From Porphyrobacter sp. (lineage in GTDB: Bacteria > Pseudomonadota > Alphaproteobacteria > Sphingomonadales > Sphingomonadaceae): DNA of 64,000 nucleotides. The number at the start of each line of letters is the position of its first letter. The stretch's first letter is position 1. Both the position numbers and the translations under genes were made by a program. A model generated the notes under the pieces. The model was not told the origin of the DNA. It ran no database searches and worked only from the letters and a program-made list of their open reading frames with translations. Location: assembly GCA_017744315.1 (NCBI GenBank), contig JAGIBN010000009.1, positions 62,001-126,000 of the forward strand, read 5' to 3'. This document shows positions 44,805 to 54,319 of the stretch, one piece after another.

Positions 44805-45274
44805 CAGACCACCGCGTAGTAGTCGAAGAAGGTGGATACCCCGCGCCTTTCGGCCACGCCGACAAAGATCGTCCGATTCAGCCACTCATGCGGCCCCTCC
44901 GGCGCTTCGAAACGAGGGGTGATGTGGCAATACGTCTCGCTTGGGTCCACGCTCTCGCCTGCCTCGACACGTGCAAGAACGCCGGGATTGGACCACGCGA
45001 TTCCGCGATTGTGAATATAGATCGGAGTCCCGTCCTCGGCCTCGAGCATGTAGTGCGCCTCGAACTCAATCAGTCCGCTGTCCCAAATACGGGGCCAGTC
45101 GCCTCCCGAAAACGGAACGACCCGCCCGGAAAGGCGCGGACCACTCATTTCGCCGCCGATCACTGCGACGAACCCCCGGGTAAAACTCTTCTTGGCAGGC
45201 GCGAACCTCACACGCGGTCCATCGCCAAAGTCTAGACGCGCCCGGAATACCGGTTCGAGGCTGGGGGTATGCAA
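44804..45274 (-). CDS. DUF3237 family protein (copy 2)
   Basis: A 156-residue DUF3237 protein sharing with copy 1 the blocks GPRLSGRVVPFSGGDWPRI, EDGTPIYIHNRGIAW, and GPHEWLNRTIFVGVAE. It is coupled to the NTF2-like copy 2. The order is reversed relative to copy 1, whose NTF2-like gene comes first in transcription. The two copies are well diverged, so they probably act on different intermediates of one pathway. Confidence 0.87.
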   Translation of the reverse strand: MHTPSLEPVFRARLDFGDGPRVRFAPAKKSFTRGFVAVIGGEMSGPRLSGRVVPFSGGDWPRIWDSGLIEFEAHYMLEAEDGTPIYIHNRGIAWSNPGVLARVEAGESVDPSETYCHITPRFEAPEGPHEWLNRTIFVGVAERRGVSTFFDYYAVV

Positions 45275-45339
45275 TCGGTCCTCCCGTCAGCGCCGCTCAG
45301 AGGCGGAGTTTGCGTAAGTCGCCCAAGACTCCTAACGCG

Positions 45340-46932
45340 ATGACGAGGATGGCGGAAGAGTTCGACTATATCATCGTGGGGGCCGGCAGCGCCGGCTGCG
45401 TGCTCGCCAATCGCCTGAGCGCGGATTTGCGCACGCGTGTTGCCCTGATGGAGGCGGGCGACGAATGCCGGCATCCGTTGATAGACATGCCGCTGACCTG
45501 GATGCAGGCCGCCGCTTCACCACGCTTCACGTGGGGCTACGAGAGCGAGCCGGACGCTAACCTGGACGGTCGGGTGCAGCCGATTCCGCGCGGGAAAGTG
45601 CTTGGCGGCTCATCCTCGATCAACGGCACCATGTATATTCGCGGCGCAGCGGCGGATTACGATGCCTGGCGCGACGCCGGTCACGAAGGCTGGGGTTACG
45701 AAGAGATTCTTCCCTTCTTCCGACGGTCGGAAGCGAATTGGCGAGGGGCTAGCAGGATACACGGTGAGCAAGGCGAAATGCATGTCTCGCCCATGCGACC
45801 GGACCCGGATCTGACCAGTGCGTTTCTCCAGACCGCGCTCGGGCTTGGATATCCGGCTTGCGCCGACTTCAATATCGCTCAACCTGACGGTTTCGGCATG
45901 CCCGACTGCACTACCCGTAACGGGCGGCGGCATAGTACCGTTCGGGCATTCCTTGATCCGGTCCGCCAGAGATCGAACCTCACAATCTTGCCCAAGGCAA
46001 CCGCAAGTCGCGTTTTGCTCGAAGGCGGCAGGGCGACGGGCATAGAACTGATCGATGGCCGCGTGTTCCAATGCCGGAGGGAGGTCATTCTTTGTGCCGG
46101 AGCGCTCAATAGCCCGCACTTGCTGATGTTGTCGGGTATCGGTCCAGCGCAGGCGTTGAATGCTGCGGGCATCGTGCCACTGGTTGACCTTCCGCAGGTT
46201 GGGCAGAATCTTCAGGACCATCCCATTGCCATGTCGCTCTGGCAATCGGCAGTCGCGATAGATTTCAATAGGCAAATCCGCCTCGATCGGCTGGCGATCA
46301 ACTTCCTCAACTGGCGATTGACTGGCCGCGGACCTCTGAGCCAGAGTCCGATGTCGATCCAGGGCTTCATTCGATCCGGGAATGATCAAGAACGGCCCGA
46401 CATTCAGTTCCAGATCGTGCATAGCGGTTATGATGCCAAGATCTGGTTTCCGGGATGGCGCAAGCCGCCAACGCCGATGTTTTCCTGCGGGGCCATTCTT
46501 CTTAATCCGGAGAGTAGAGGGGAGGTGACGCTGTCCCCCTCCGATCCTCTTCGCCTGCCCAGAGTGCAGTTCAATTTCATGAACACAGACGGCGACCGAG
46601 AACGTCTACGGCGGGGGTTCCGCTTCATCCGGCGGTTCATGGACTCATCGCCCGCCAAGGACTTGGTGGAACGCGAGTTGGCGCCTGGACTTCAGGCACA
46701 AACAGACGAACAGATAGACAGTTGGTTGCGCGCGTCATTGATCAGCGCCGGACACCCCACGGGGACTTGCGCCATGGGCGCGGTTGTTGACGACCAACTA
46801 AGGGTGTTGGGACTAGACGGTCTGCGCGTCGCCGACGCCTCGGTAATGCCGACCTTGATACGCGGCAACACGCATGCGCCAACCGTCATGATAGCTGAGA
46901 AAGCCGCGGATTTGATCCGGAAAGAAGGCTGA
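45340..46932 (+). CDS. GMC-family FAD-dependent alcohol/choline-type oxidoreductase
   Basis: About 530 residues. The N-terminal FAD motif is FDYIIVGAGSAGCVLANRL, followed by the GMC signature GKVLGGSSSINGTMYIRG and the second signature GALNSPHLLMLSGIGP. The active-site histidines are H472 (AGHPTGTCAMG) and H512 (NTHAPTVMIAEKAAD). It oxidises an alcohol to an aldehyde or acid. The start is uncertain: a TTG at 45310 has AGAGG upstream, and ATGs lie at 45340 and 45349. It probably handles a primary alcohol in the MarR-linked pathway. Confidence 0.9.
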   Translation: MTRMAEEFDYIIVGAGSAGCVLANRLSADLRTRVALMEAGDECRHPLIDMPLTWMQAAASPRFTWGYESEPDANLDGRVQPIPRGKVLGGSSSINGTMYIRGAAADYDAWRDAGHEGWGYEEILPFFRRSEANWRGASRIHGEQGEMHVSPMRPDPDLTSAFLQTALGLGYPACADFNIAQPDGFGMPDCTTRNGRRHSTVRAFLDPVRQRSNLTILPKATASRVLLEGGRATGIELIDGRVFQCRREVILCAGALNSPHLLMLSGIGPAQALNAAGIVPLVDLPQVGQNLQDHPIAMSLWQSAVAIDFNRQIRLDRLAINFLNWRLTGRGPLSQSPMSIQGFIRSGNDQERPDIQFQIVHSGYDAKIWFPGWRKPPTPMFSCGAILLNPESRGEVTLSPSDPLRLPRVQFNFMNTDGDRERLRRGFRFIRRFMDSSPAKDLVERELAPGLQAQTDEQIDSWLRASLISAGHPTGTCAMGAVVDDQLRVLGLDGLRVADASVMPTLIRGNTHAPTVMIAEKAADLIRKEG

Positions 46933-46953
46933 TCTTTTCTGGCGGCACTGACC

Positions 46954-48258
46954 TTATGACGCAGCTGAAGCGGATTGCCGGACTGGCCGCAGCGCGAGAA
47001 CAGGCAGGGCCAGGATAAGGAGAGAAGCGAGCAGTCCGATTGCCAGCGAAAATCCGCCATCGTCCGCCACGAGCGTGCCGGTCAGCCAGGGGCCTATAAT
47101 CCCCCCAGCCGTGCCGAACATGCTGATTACCGCGATTGCCCCCGCCGGCACACTGTCGCCGCCGATCCTTAGTGAGGACGGCACAGCCCAAAATACACCT
47201 TGAGCAGCTCCAATTCCAAAACCTGCGATGCACAGCAGTGCCAGCACCGGCCAGCCGGGCGAAAGAAAAGCGGCCACTAACATGACGGATCCGGCTGCGG
47301 CGCAAGGAATGCCGGTGTGGAACAGTCGCTCTCCAGTGCGGTCGGAGCGCCGCGCGTTTGTCAGAAGGCCGAGCGCGAGACCGAGCAGCGGAAGCGCGCT
47401 CAAGGTGCCAATCGCCAGTTCGCTGCCACCTAAATCCAACTGGCGCACAAGCTGTGGCAACCAAAAGACCAAGGCGTAAGAGCCGGTCATTACGAGAAGC
47501 CATGTCACTGAGCAGCGCCACAGCCACGAATCGCGAACGACTTCTTTCAGCGAGAGAACAGGTGTGGAAGACGTTTCGTCCCGGACTCTAAGTTCAAGTT
47601 CGAGCCAATGGCGCTCCTCTGGCGATAGCCAGGAGGCCTTGGCAGGTCTGTCGACCAGAAGGAACGCCGCCACGATCGCGAAAACGAAGTTCGGAACGGC
47701 AAGAGCCAGAAACAGGAAGCGCCACGATTCCATTCCAATCGGGTTGGAGAACCCCAAGAGCCAGCCGCACAATGGCCCGCCGAGGACCATTGAGATCGGT
47801 ACCGCCACCAAAGCCCCGGCGAGCGCACGCGCCCGCATGGCGGGTGGGGCCCACTGCGAAATCAGCCAAGTCATTCCCGGTGCGAAGCCTGCTTCCGCCA
47901 TCCCAAGCAAAAACCGTGCAGCATAGAACTCGGCCACGGTTTCAATCCGAGACATCCACAGTCCCGAAACACCCCAAAGCAGCATGGAGAGGAAGATCCA
48001 GAGCTTGATTCCCCAACTCTGCAGCAAACGCACGTGCGGATATTGGAATAGCAGGTAGGCGATGAAGAACATGCTCACGCCTTGGCCGAACTGGCCCGAC
48101 GAAAGGCCGAGATCGGCAGACATGGCGCTCCCGGCATAACTGACATTCACGCGGTCTAGCGAATTGACGAAGGTGATTAGCGCGATGGGCACAATCAACC
48201 GCGCGGTGAGCTTCCGCTCAATCCGCAGCTTCAATGTGCAATCGTCAACCGACCCCAT
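46954..48258 (-). CDS. MFS transporter, anion:cation symporter-like
   Basis: A 434-residue, 12-segment transporter. Segment 1, LIVPIALITFVNSLDRVNVSYAG, and FLLGMAEAGFAPGMTWLIS are hallmarks of the ACS family, which imports sugar acids, phthalate-like aromatics and similar organic anions. It is convergent with the GMC gene (21-bp gap). It is divergent from the LacI-linked cluster across a 244-bp region that holds a LacI-type operator. Confidence 0.87.
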   Translation of the reverse strand: MGSVDDCTLKLRIERKLTARLIVPIALITFVNSLDRVNVSYAGSAMSADLGLSSGQFGQGVSMFFIAYLLFQYPHVRLLQSWGIKLWIFLSMLLWGVSGLWMSRIETVAEFYAARFLLGMAEAGFAPGMTWLISQWAPPAMRARALAGALVAVPISMVLGGPLCGWLLGFSNPIGMESWRFLFLALAVPNFVFAIVAAFLLVDRPAKASWLSPEERHWLELELRVRDETSSTPVLSLKEVVRDSWLWRCSVTWLLVMTGSYALVFWLPQLVRQLDLGGSELAIGTLSALPLLGLALGLLTNARRSDRTGERLFHTGIPCAAAGSVMLVAAFLSPGWPVLALLCIAGFGIGAAQGVFWAVPSSLRIGGDSVPAGAIAVISMFGTAGGIIGPWLTGTLVADDGGFSLAIGLLASLLILALPVLALRPVRQSASAAS

Positions 48259-48439
48259 CGTCGAATGGCCCCATTCACCCAGGAGATGCCACCTGATTCC
48301 ACCTCCCGACCGGGGCTGCCAGCCTAGACTGCTTTGTGAAAGCGAATTCTGACAGCTCGAACATTGGTTTTCGGGACCAGTTCTAAAGTACCGATGAAAG
48401 TACGTCTTTGATCATGTGGTCAGGGCCACGTTAGCGATT

Positions 48440-48451
48440 GCAATCGATTGC
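48440..48451. promoter_or_regulatory. Candidate LacI-type operator, site 1
   Basis: GCAATCGATTGC is a perfect 12-base palindrome 51 bp before the ceramidase-like gene. The same 11-base word occurs at 52011 and 58500, each before a gene of the same cluster. The central CG step with symmetric arms is typical of LacI-family sites. Confidence 0.7.
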
Positions 48452-48502
48452 TAAGGAGCGATAAGCTGCAGCAGTTGATCCTTTGGGAGAGAGGGTCCTG
48501 CG

Positions 48503-49852
48503 ATGCGGCAAGCGTTAATTCTGGGGTTCCTGGCACTGTGGTTCTGCGCCGGCCAAGCGCACTCGGCGGAGCCCATGCGGGTCGGGGCCGCCAAGGTGGA
48601 TGTGACACCGTCCATCGACAGCGGATCACCCGGATCGTTCACCGGTATCCTGGATCCTCTTTTTGTCCGCGCAATCGTGATCGAACACGATGGTCGACGC
48701 GCGGCGCTGGTTACCGTCGATGCCGGGGCCATTGGAGCACAGACCTGGGAATATGTCAGTCAGCGCGCCGAGGCTGAGCTGGCGATACCTAAGCTCCAGT
48801 TACTACTCACCGCCACACATACCCACAGCGCGCCTTTCGTGCGGGATCGCGCTTTCGACGACCGCATCGTCGAAGCTATCGCCAAGGCCGTGACTGCTCT
48901 GCAGCCGGCGCGTCTCGCCTTCGGGACGGGGGCTTCATACATCAACGTCAACCGCAACATAATCGACCGCAAGACCAATCGCTGGTGGGAAGGGCCGAAC
49001 TACGACGGCGTATCCGACAAGACCGTAGCCGTGATGGCTTTCGTGGATCCCATGGGAACGCCCATTGCGGTCTACTACAACTACGGGGTCCATGCCGTCG
49101 TGACCGGCAACCTCGATCTGATCAGCGCCGATATTCCAGGGGCGACCTCGAACTACATCGAGGAGTCGCTGGGGCCGGATGTAGTGGCGGTCTGGTCGAC
49201 GGGGGCGGCGGGAGACCAGAACCCGGTCTACTTCCAGCAGACTTACGATCTGCGGCAGCTTCGGATCGAAGACTACGCCCGGCGCGGCGAAGACATCAGC
49301 AACGCGATGCCGCCTGGTGGGCAAGGCATGGACCGCTCGGACCCGCGGGTAGCGTTGCTTATGAACCAGCAGAAGCAGATGATCCTTTCGATGGGGCAGA
49401 TGTTGGGGGAAGAGGTGCTCCACGTCACCCGATCTGGGCTAGAGCGTTCAGTCGATACGAGCGCTATAATGGGAGCGCAGAGCACGATCCGTTGTCCAGG
49501 GCGTCAACGAACCGATCAAGGCCGCGCAGGCAGTCCCGGAATTTACGTCGATGCAGAGCCGGTGGATATCCGGTTGAGCCTGCTCAAGATCGGCGACGTG
49601 GTGATAGGCGGTGTCGATGGCGAGGTGTTCACCGCCATCGCGCAGCGTTTCAAGGCGGAATCTCCGTTCAAGCATACCATGATGGCCACGCTGACGAACG
49701 GGATGGCACGATCTGGCTACATCCCGAGCGATGAAGCCTTCGGCTATCACACCTTCGAAGTGCTCGGATCGCGCCTGAAACCCGGATGTGCGGAAAGTGC
49801 GATCGTAAACGGACTGCTTGACCTGATCGAAGGCGTCGAAGAGCGCCCCTGA
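48503..49852 (+). CDS. Neutral/alkaline ceramidase-domain hydrolase, secreted
   Basis: A 449-residue protein with a signal peptide (about 1-22, FCAGQAHSAEP). The domain opens with MRVGAAKVDVTPSI. It has the histidine cluster TATHTHSAP (H106, H108) and H197 in YYNYGVHAVV, matching zinc-histidine positions of neutral ceramidase N-terminal domains. It is shorter than classical ceramidases (about 650 residues) and lacks their C-terminal domain. Members act on diverse amides or esters, so the substrate is open. It is first in a likely operon under LacI control. Confidence 0.8.
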   Translation: MRQALILGFLALWFCAGQAHSAEPMRVGAAKVDVTPSIDSGSPGSFTGILDPLFVRAIVIEHDGRRAALVTVDAGAIGAQTWEYVSQRAEAELAIPKLQLLLTATHTHSAPFVRDRAFDDRIVEAIAKAVTALQPARLAFGTGASYINVNRNIIDRKTNRWWEGPNYDGVSDKTVAVMAFVDPMGTPIAVYYNYGVHAVVTGNLDLISADIPGATSNYIEESLGPDVVAVWSTGAAGDQNPVYFQQTYDLRQLRIEDYARRGEDISNAMPPGGQGMDRSDPRVALLMNQQKQMILSMGQMLGEEVLHVTRSGLERSVDTSAIMGAQSTIRCPGRQRTDQGRAGSPGIYVDAEPVDIRLSLLKIGDVVIGGVDGEVFTAIAQRFKAESPFKHTMMATLTNGMARSGYIPSDEAFGYHTFEVLGSRLKPGCAESAIVNGLLDLIEGVEERP

Positions 49853-49875
49853 ACATGGCCCTTGGGAGGGAAAAC

Positions 49876-50850
49876 GTGATCTCTGGAATCGTTAGAATAG
49901 CGCTCGTATCGCTCGTGCTGATGCTGGTGCCTCTCGGGTCTTCGGCGTTGCGGGCTCAGGGCGCGCCGCCGGAAACCATGGCGCGCTGGAGCACCGCGGA
50001 GGTCATACCGCTTTGGCCCGGCACGCCGCCGAACGGAGGGTTCGTGAAGCAGGCCGAGCGGCCCGATGCGATCCCCAACTTCATCACCAACGTTGCGATG
50101 CCCGAACTGCGAGTGTTCCGTCCTGCACAGCCGAATGGACGCAGTCTGCTTTCCATTCCAGGCGGTGCCTATCGGTTCGTATCCATCGCGAACGAAGGGG
50201 TGGATGTCGCCGAAGCCATGACGGCAATGGGCTACACGGTCTTTGTCCTTGTCTACCGCCTCCCGGGCGAAGGTTGGCAGGGGCGTGAGGATGTGCCCCT
50301 TCAAGACGCGCAACGCTCCGTCCGCTTGATCAGGGCACAGGCGGCGAAGTATGGCCTTGATCCTGACAAGCTCTACGCGGTCGGCTTTTCCGCTGGAGGA
50401 CATCTCGGTGCGAGTCTTGCGACGGGCTTTGAGGAACACCTCTACACGCCGGTAGACGGGGCCGACCGCCTCAGTGCGCGTCCGAAGGGGATGGGCCTAA
50501 TCTACCCTGTCATCAGCCACGCGCCAGGCGTTGGCCATGCAGAAAGCACGCGGCTTTTGCTCGGCGAAAATCCTTCTACTCAAGCGATCGCCAGACGATC
50601 GCCAGCACTGCACGTTTCCCCCGGGACGCCGCCCGTGTTCATCATGCACGCGATGGACGATCCGGCGGTTCCGGTCGAAAACAGCCTGCTGATGATCGAT
50701 GCGCTGCGCGCAGCCAAGCGCCCGGTGGAAGCACATTTGTTCGAAGAGGGCGGCCACGGCTTCGGCCTCGGCGCGGTGGACATGCCGGTCAGTAACTGGA
50801 TCGGCCTGTTTGCCGACTGGATCGAGCGACAAGAGCGCAAGGCGAACTGA
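49876..50850 (+). CDS. Secreted alpha/beta hydrolase (BD-FAE / xylan-esterase type)
   Basis: About 324 residues from a GTG with GGGAGGG upstream. An in-frame ATG at 49855 is less well placed. A signal peptide ends near SALRAQG. LWPGTPPNGG, PGGAYRFVS (oxyanion), GFSAGG (Ser172), HAMDDPAVPV (Asp) and GGHGFGLG (His) complete the esterase triad. This family removes acetyl or feruloyl groups from carbohydrates. It lies just after the ceramidase-like gene and 31 bp before the next hydrolase. Confidence 0.85.
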   Translation: MISGIVRIALVSLVLMLVPLGSSALRAQGAPPETMARWSTAEVIPLWPGTPPNGGFVKQAERPDAIPNFITNVAMPELRVFRPAQPNGRSLLSIPGGAYRFVSIANEGVDVAEAMTAMGYTVFVLVYRLPGEGWQGREDVPLQDAQRSVRLIRAQAAKYGLDPDKLYAVGFSAGGHLGASLATGFEEHLYTPVDGADRLSARPKGMGLIYPVISHAPGVGHAESTRLLLGENPSTQAIARRSPALHVSPGTPPVFIMHAMDDPAVPVENSLLMIDALRAAKRPVEAHLFEEGGHGFGLGAVDMPVSNWIGLFADWIERQERKAN

Positions 50851-50881
50851 GCGTCGCACGTAGGGAAAGGGGTTGTTTGAA

Positions 50882-51949
50882 ATGAACCGACGGGAATTTG
50901 CTGCTGCTGCGGGCGCCATGATGGCCGCCGGAATTGCGCTGCGTGGAGGAGTGGCTCTAGCGCAACCGGCGCCCGATGCGCGCCTCGCAGCGCTGAATTT
51001 TGTCGATCCCGAGCTGCGCCCGGCGGCGCAGCAGGTGATCGCCACCTCGGGCCAGATGGGCTCTTTCACCGATGAGACCATGCGTGCCATGCGCGCCGGC
51101 ACGCCTCCATCGCCGCCTCTGCGAAGCGATGTACCGGTACGCGAAGTCAGAATTCCCGCCCAGGCGGCCTTGCCGGAAGTCACGGTGCAACTGGTCAATT
51201 CCCACCCCGGCCAGAGCAAGCCTGCGATCCTGCATACGCATGGCGGCGGTTACATCCTGGGATCGGCAAAGTCGGAACTGCTGTTTCTTCAGGAAACGGC
51301 AAAGACCCTCGATTGCACGATCGCCAGCGTCGAATACCGCCTGGCGCCTGAGACCCACTACACCGGCTCCGTCGAGGACAACTATGCGGGATTGCTCTGG
51401 CTCTATCGTAACGCGGGACAACTGGGCGTCGATCGCGACCGCATCGCGCTGATGGGCGAAAGCGCTGGCGGCGGCCATGCAGCGCTTCTTGCCATCGCTG
51501 CCAGGGACCGCGGCGAGGTGCCGATCGTGCTGCAGGTCTTGATCTACCCGATGCTGGATGACCGCACCGGCAGCTCCAGGGAAGTCCCGGCCCATATCGG
51601 CGCGATCGGTTGGGACCCACCCGCCAATCGTTACGGCTGGCGCTCGTTCCTCGGAACCGAGCCGGGCAGCGCCGATGTGCCGTCTGCGGGCGTTCCCGCA
51701 CGGCTGCACGACCTGCGCGGCCTGCCCCCTGCCTTTGTTGCTGTCGGTGGGGTCGACTTGTTCGTAAGCGAAGATATCGAATACGCCCGCCGCTTGACCG
51801 AAGCCGGCGTGCCGACCGAACTGCTGCTGGTCCCTGGAGCCTTCCACGGCTTCGATCGGGTTGCACCTGAAACTCGCCTGGCCCGACACTTCACCGCGGC
51901 TAAACACGAAGCACTACGGCGGTCGTTTGAGATGGAACCGATTTCATAG
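50882..51949 (+). CDS. Alpha/beta hydrolase fold-3 (HSL family) esterase, Tat-like signal
   Basis: About 355 residues from an ATG preceded by GGAAAGGGG. The N-terminus MNRREFAAAAGAMMAAG resembles a twin-arginine signal. The hormone-sensitive-lipase family motifs are HGGGY (H120), GESAGGG (Ser194), a late Asp in VGGVDLFV and His in GAFHGFD. It hydrolyses short acyl or aryl esters, probably in the periplasm if the signal is real. It is the third hydrolase in a row in this LacI-linked operon. Confidence 0.88.
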   Translation: MNRREFAAAAGAMMAAGIALRGGVALAQPAPDARLAALNFVDPELRPAAQQVIATSGQMGSFTDETMRAMRAGTPPSPPLRSDVPVREVRIPAQAALPEVTVQLVNSHPGQSKPAILHTHGGGYILGSAKSELLFLQETAKTLDCTIASVEYRLAPETHYTGSVEDNYAGLLWLYRNAGQLGVDRDRIALMGESAGGGHAALLAIAARDRGEVPIVLQVLIYPMLDDRTGSSREVPAHIGAIGWDPPANRYGWRSFLGTEPGSADVPSAGVPARLHDLRGLPPAFVAVGGVDLFVSEDIEYARRLTEAGVPTELLLVPGAFHGFDRVAPETRLARHFTAAKHEALRRSFEMEPIS

Positions 51950-52007
51950 CAAAATAGGCTTGTTTCCAAGTGGATAGGCTGTGCTTGGATGAGCCGTTTG
52001 GATTCCG

Positions 52008-52024
52008 TTTGCAATCGATTGAAA
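52008..52024. promoter_or_regulatory. Candidate LacI-type operator, site 2
   Basis: TTTGCAATCGATTGAAA: an 11-base core identical to sites 1 and 3, with near-symmetric flanks. It lies 66-83 bp before the TBDR start codon. Confidence 0.7.
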
Positions 52025-52090
52025 TTTTAAATACCAGCCATGCAATAAGGTCGCGGCGGAGCTCGTCGGGCAACTACAGGGGAGGAAGCT

Positions 52091-54316
52091 ATGAGAGCGA
52101 AGGGACTATTCCATCTTTCCGTCGCAAGTCTCGCATTGTGTGCTGGTTTCGCGGCGCCTGCCACAGCTCAGGTTACTGACGCGGAAAGTCATGCGGAGGA
52201 AGCTCCGCGCGATATCATCGTCACGGCTCAGCGGCGTGAAGAGAACCTTCAGGACGTGCCGATCGCAGCCACTGCGATCTCCGGTGACCAGCTGGACGAC
52301 AAGGCCGTGCAACGGCTGGCGGACCTGCAATTTGCCGCGCCTTCGGTGTCCATCACGGATCAGGGGCTCACCCAATCGGTCAACTTGCGCGGTATCGGCA
52401 TCGCCAGCGGTTCGCCCGCGGTCGCCAATGGCGTCGCGACGTATATCGACGGCGTATTCCAGCCTCCGATCCTGACGGCATCGAGTTTCTACGATATTGC
52501 TTCGATCGAAGTGCTTCGCGGCCCTCAGGGCACTCTGGTCGGATCAAATTCGACTGGCGGCGCCATTTTCATCAACACGCAGAATCCCAGCACTGACCGT
52601 ATCAAGGGCAATGCCGAGGCACACTACGGCAGTTATGACGCCTTTGGCGTTCAGGGCGCGGTCAACTTGCCGATCAGCGATACGCTGGCGGTCCGCGTGG
52701 CCGGCAACACCCGCTGGCGTGACAGCTATTACACCGACATCGGTCCGTTCCAGAACGAGCCCGACCGGCTCGACGAGCAGGCCGCGCGGATCGGCCTGTT
52801 GTGGGAGCCGGAGAATTTTCGCGCACTGGCTAAGGTGGAATGGATCGATAAGAAGACCGGCGGTTATGCCTATCGGCCTATTGAAGGCACGACATTTGCC
52901 AACAATCGCCAGGATGACTTCCGCGAACTGACCTACAACGCGCCGACGCTGAATGACGAGCGCGCGTTCCTTTCAAGCCTCGAACTGCGCTACGAGTTAG
53001 GCGGCGGCGTGGTGCTGCGCTCGGTCAGCGGATACCTGAACAAGCGCATCAACAATCTCTACGATAGCGACGGCGCGTTCATGGCGTCGGACATCAGTCC
53101 GGCCGCGAGCTTCACCCAAGTGTCGGACCAGTTCGTTCGCGAGCGGCAGTGGTCGCAGGAATTCAATGTCATCTCGCCGACCGATGGCGATTTCAACTGG
53201 ATCCTCGGTGGCTATTTCCAGAAAAACAAGATCGACGTAATCATCGAGAACCGCAGCGGCGATATCGTAGGCGATCCGACCGACATCGAGAATTATCAGG
53301 ACAAGCGGACGCTTGGGGTGTTTGCACAGGCGGGTTACAAGGTGACGCCAGCCATCGAGCTGCAGGTTGGTGTGCGTTACTCCGATTACACCGTCGACAG
53401 TGCTGGCAGCGTAACGATTGGTTCGGAAGGGCCGGTGTTTGGACCCGATGGTCTTGTCGTCGCAGACCTCGCGGGTAGCCATGCCGATGGCCGTCTGACC
53501 GGCAAGATCGCCGCCAACTGGACTTTGAATGAAGACCACACGGTCTACATCTTCGCTGCCCGGGGATACAAGCCGGGCGGAGCCAATTCGGCGACGTCAG
53601 AATTCGGCCCCGAAACCGTGTGGGATTACGAGCTGGGCTGGAAGGGCAGCTTTCTGGACAACCACCTGCGCACGCAGTTCGGCGGGTTCTACATGGATTA
53701 CAGCGACTTTCAGTTTGATGCGCTAGATCCGGCGACCGGACTTAGCGGCGTAACCAACATCTCAAACGCATCGATCTGGGGCTTTGAGCTTCAGGCGCAA
53801 GCCAAGCTGGGCGGCTTTCAATTCGACGGCGGCATGGCCTTCGTGGATTCTTCGCTCGATGCTGTGGACATCGTCAATCAGCGGCTCCTGCCGCAGATCG
53901 GGCAGCTTGGACCGCAATGCCCAGTAGGTACGCCGTCGAGTCCCCCGGTATGCTTCGACTACGGACCCTACATTGTCACCGGCGGCGGTGGGCCGAACCT
54001 GTTCTCGCCCAAATGGTCGTACAACTTCGGGGTGCAGTACGAATTCGACGTGAGCGACGAGGCCACGCTGACGCCGCGCCTCAACTACGCCTACGTGGGG
54101 TCGCGCTGGACGAACCTGCTTTATAATCCGGATCTCGACTATCTGGCAGGACGCGGCCTCCTTTCGGCCCAGCTTACGCTTGGTTTCGACGACTGGAGCG
54201 TGCAGGCCTACGCCACCAATCTGACCGACAAAAAATATGTAAGTGGTCAGTCGGGGAACAACGAGTTCTACGGCGCCCCGCGGGAGTATGGCGTCAGGGC
54301 GTCGGTGAGCTTCTAA
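52091..54316 (+). CDS. TonB-dependent outer-membrane receptor
   Basis: A 741-residue receptor. The signal peptide ends near PATAQVT. The TonB box and plug, IIVTAQRREENLQDVPIA, with IEVLRGPQGTLVGSNSTGGAI, are typical of FecA/CirA-type sphingomonad receptors. The barrel ends in YGVRASVSF. It differs from the two LIDGRRVV-type receptors in the window. It carries a LacI-type operator upstream and is followed after 3 bp by a tannase-family lipoprotein. It probably imports an ester or glycoside ligand. Confidence 0.96.
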   Translation: MRAKGLFHLSVASLALCAGFAAPATAQVTDAESHAEEAPRDIIVTAQRREENLQDVPIAATAISGDQLDDKAVQRLADLQFAAPSVSITDQGLTQSVNLRGIGIASGSPAVANGVATYIDGVFQPPILTASSFYDIASIEVLRGPQGTLVGSNSTGGAIFINTQNPSTDRIKGNAEAHYGSYDAFGVQGAVNLPISDTLAVRVAGNTRWRDSYYTDIGPFQNEPDRLDEQAARIGLLWEPENFRALAKVEWIDKKTGGYAYRPIEGTTFANNRQDDFRELTYNAPTLNDERAFLSSLELRYELGGGVVLRSVSGYLNKRINNLYDSDGAFMASDISPAASFTQVSDQFVRERQWSQEFNVISPTDGDFNWILGGYFQKNKIDVIIENRSGDIVGDPTDIENYQDKRTLGVFAQAGYKVTPAIELQVGVRYSDYTVDSAGSVTIGSEGPVFGPDGLVVADLAGSHADGRLTGKIAANWTLNEDHTVYIFAARGYKPGGANSATSEFGPETVWDYELGWKGSFLDNHLRTQFGGFYMDYSDFQFDALDPATGLSGVTNISNASIWGFELQAQAKLGGFQFDGGMAFVDSSLDAVDIVNQRLLPQIGQLGPQCPVGTPSSPPVCFDYGPYIVTGGGGPNLFSPKWSYNFGVQYEFDVSDEATLTPRLNYAYVGSRWTNLLYNPDLDYLAGRGLLSAQLTLGFDDWSVQAYATNLTDKKYVSGQSGNNEFYGAPREYGVRASVSF

Positions 54317-54319
54317 GCG

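Noticed and set aside
45610..46422. 270-codon minus-strand frame inside the GMC oxidoreductase
   Set aside because: Lies wholly within a well-supported gene and lacks family features.
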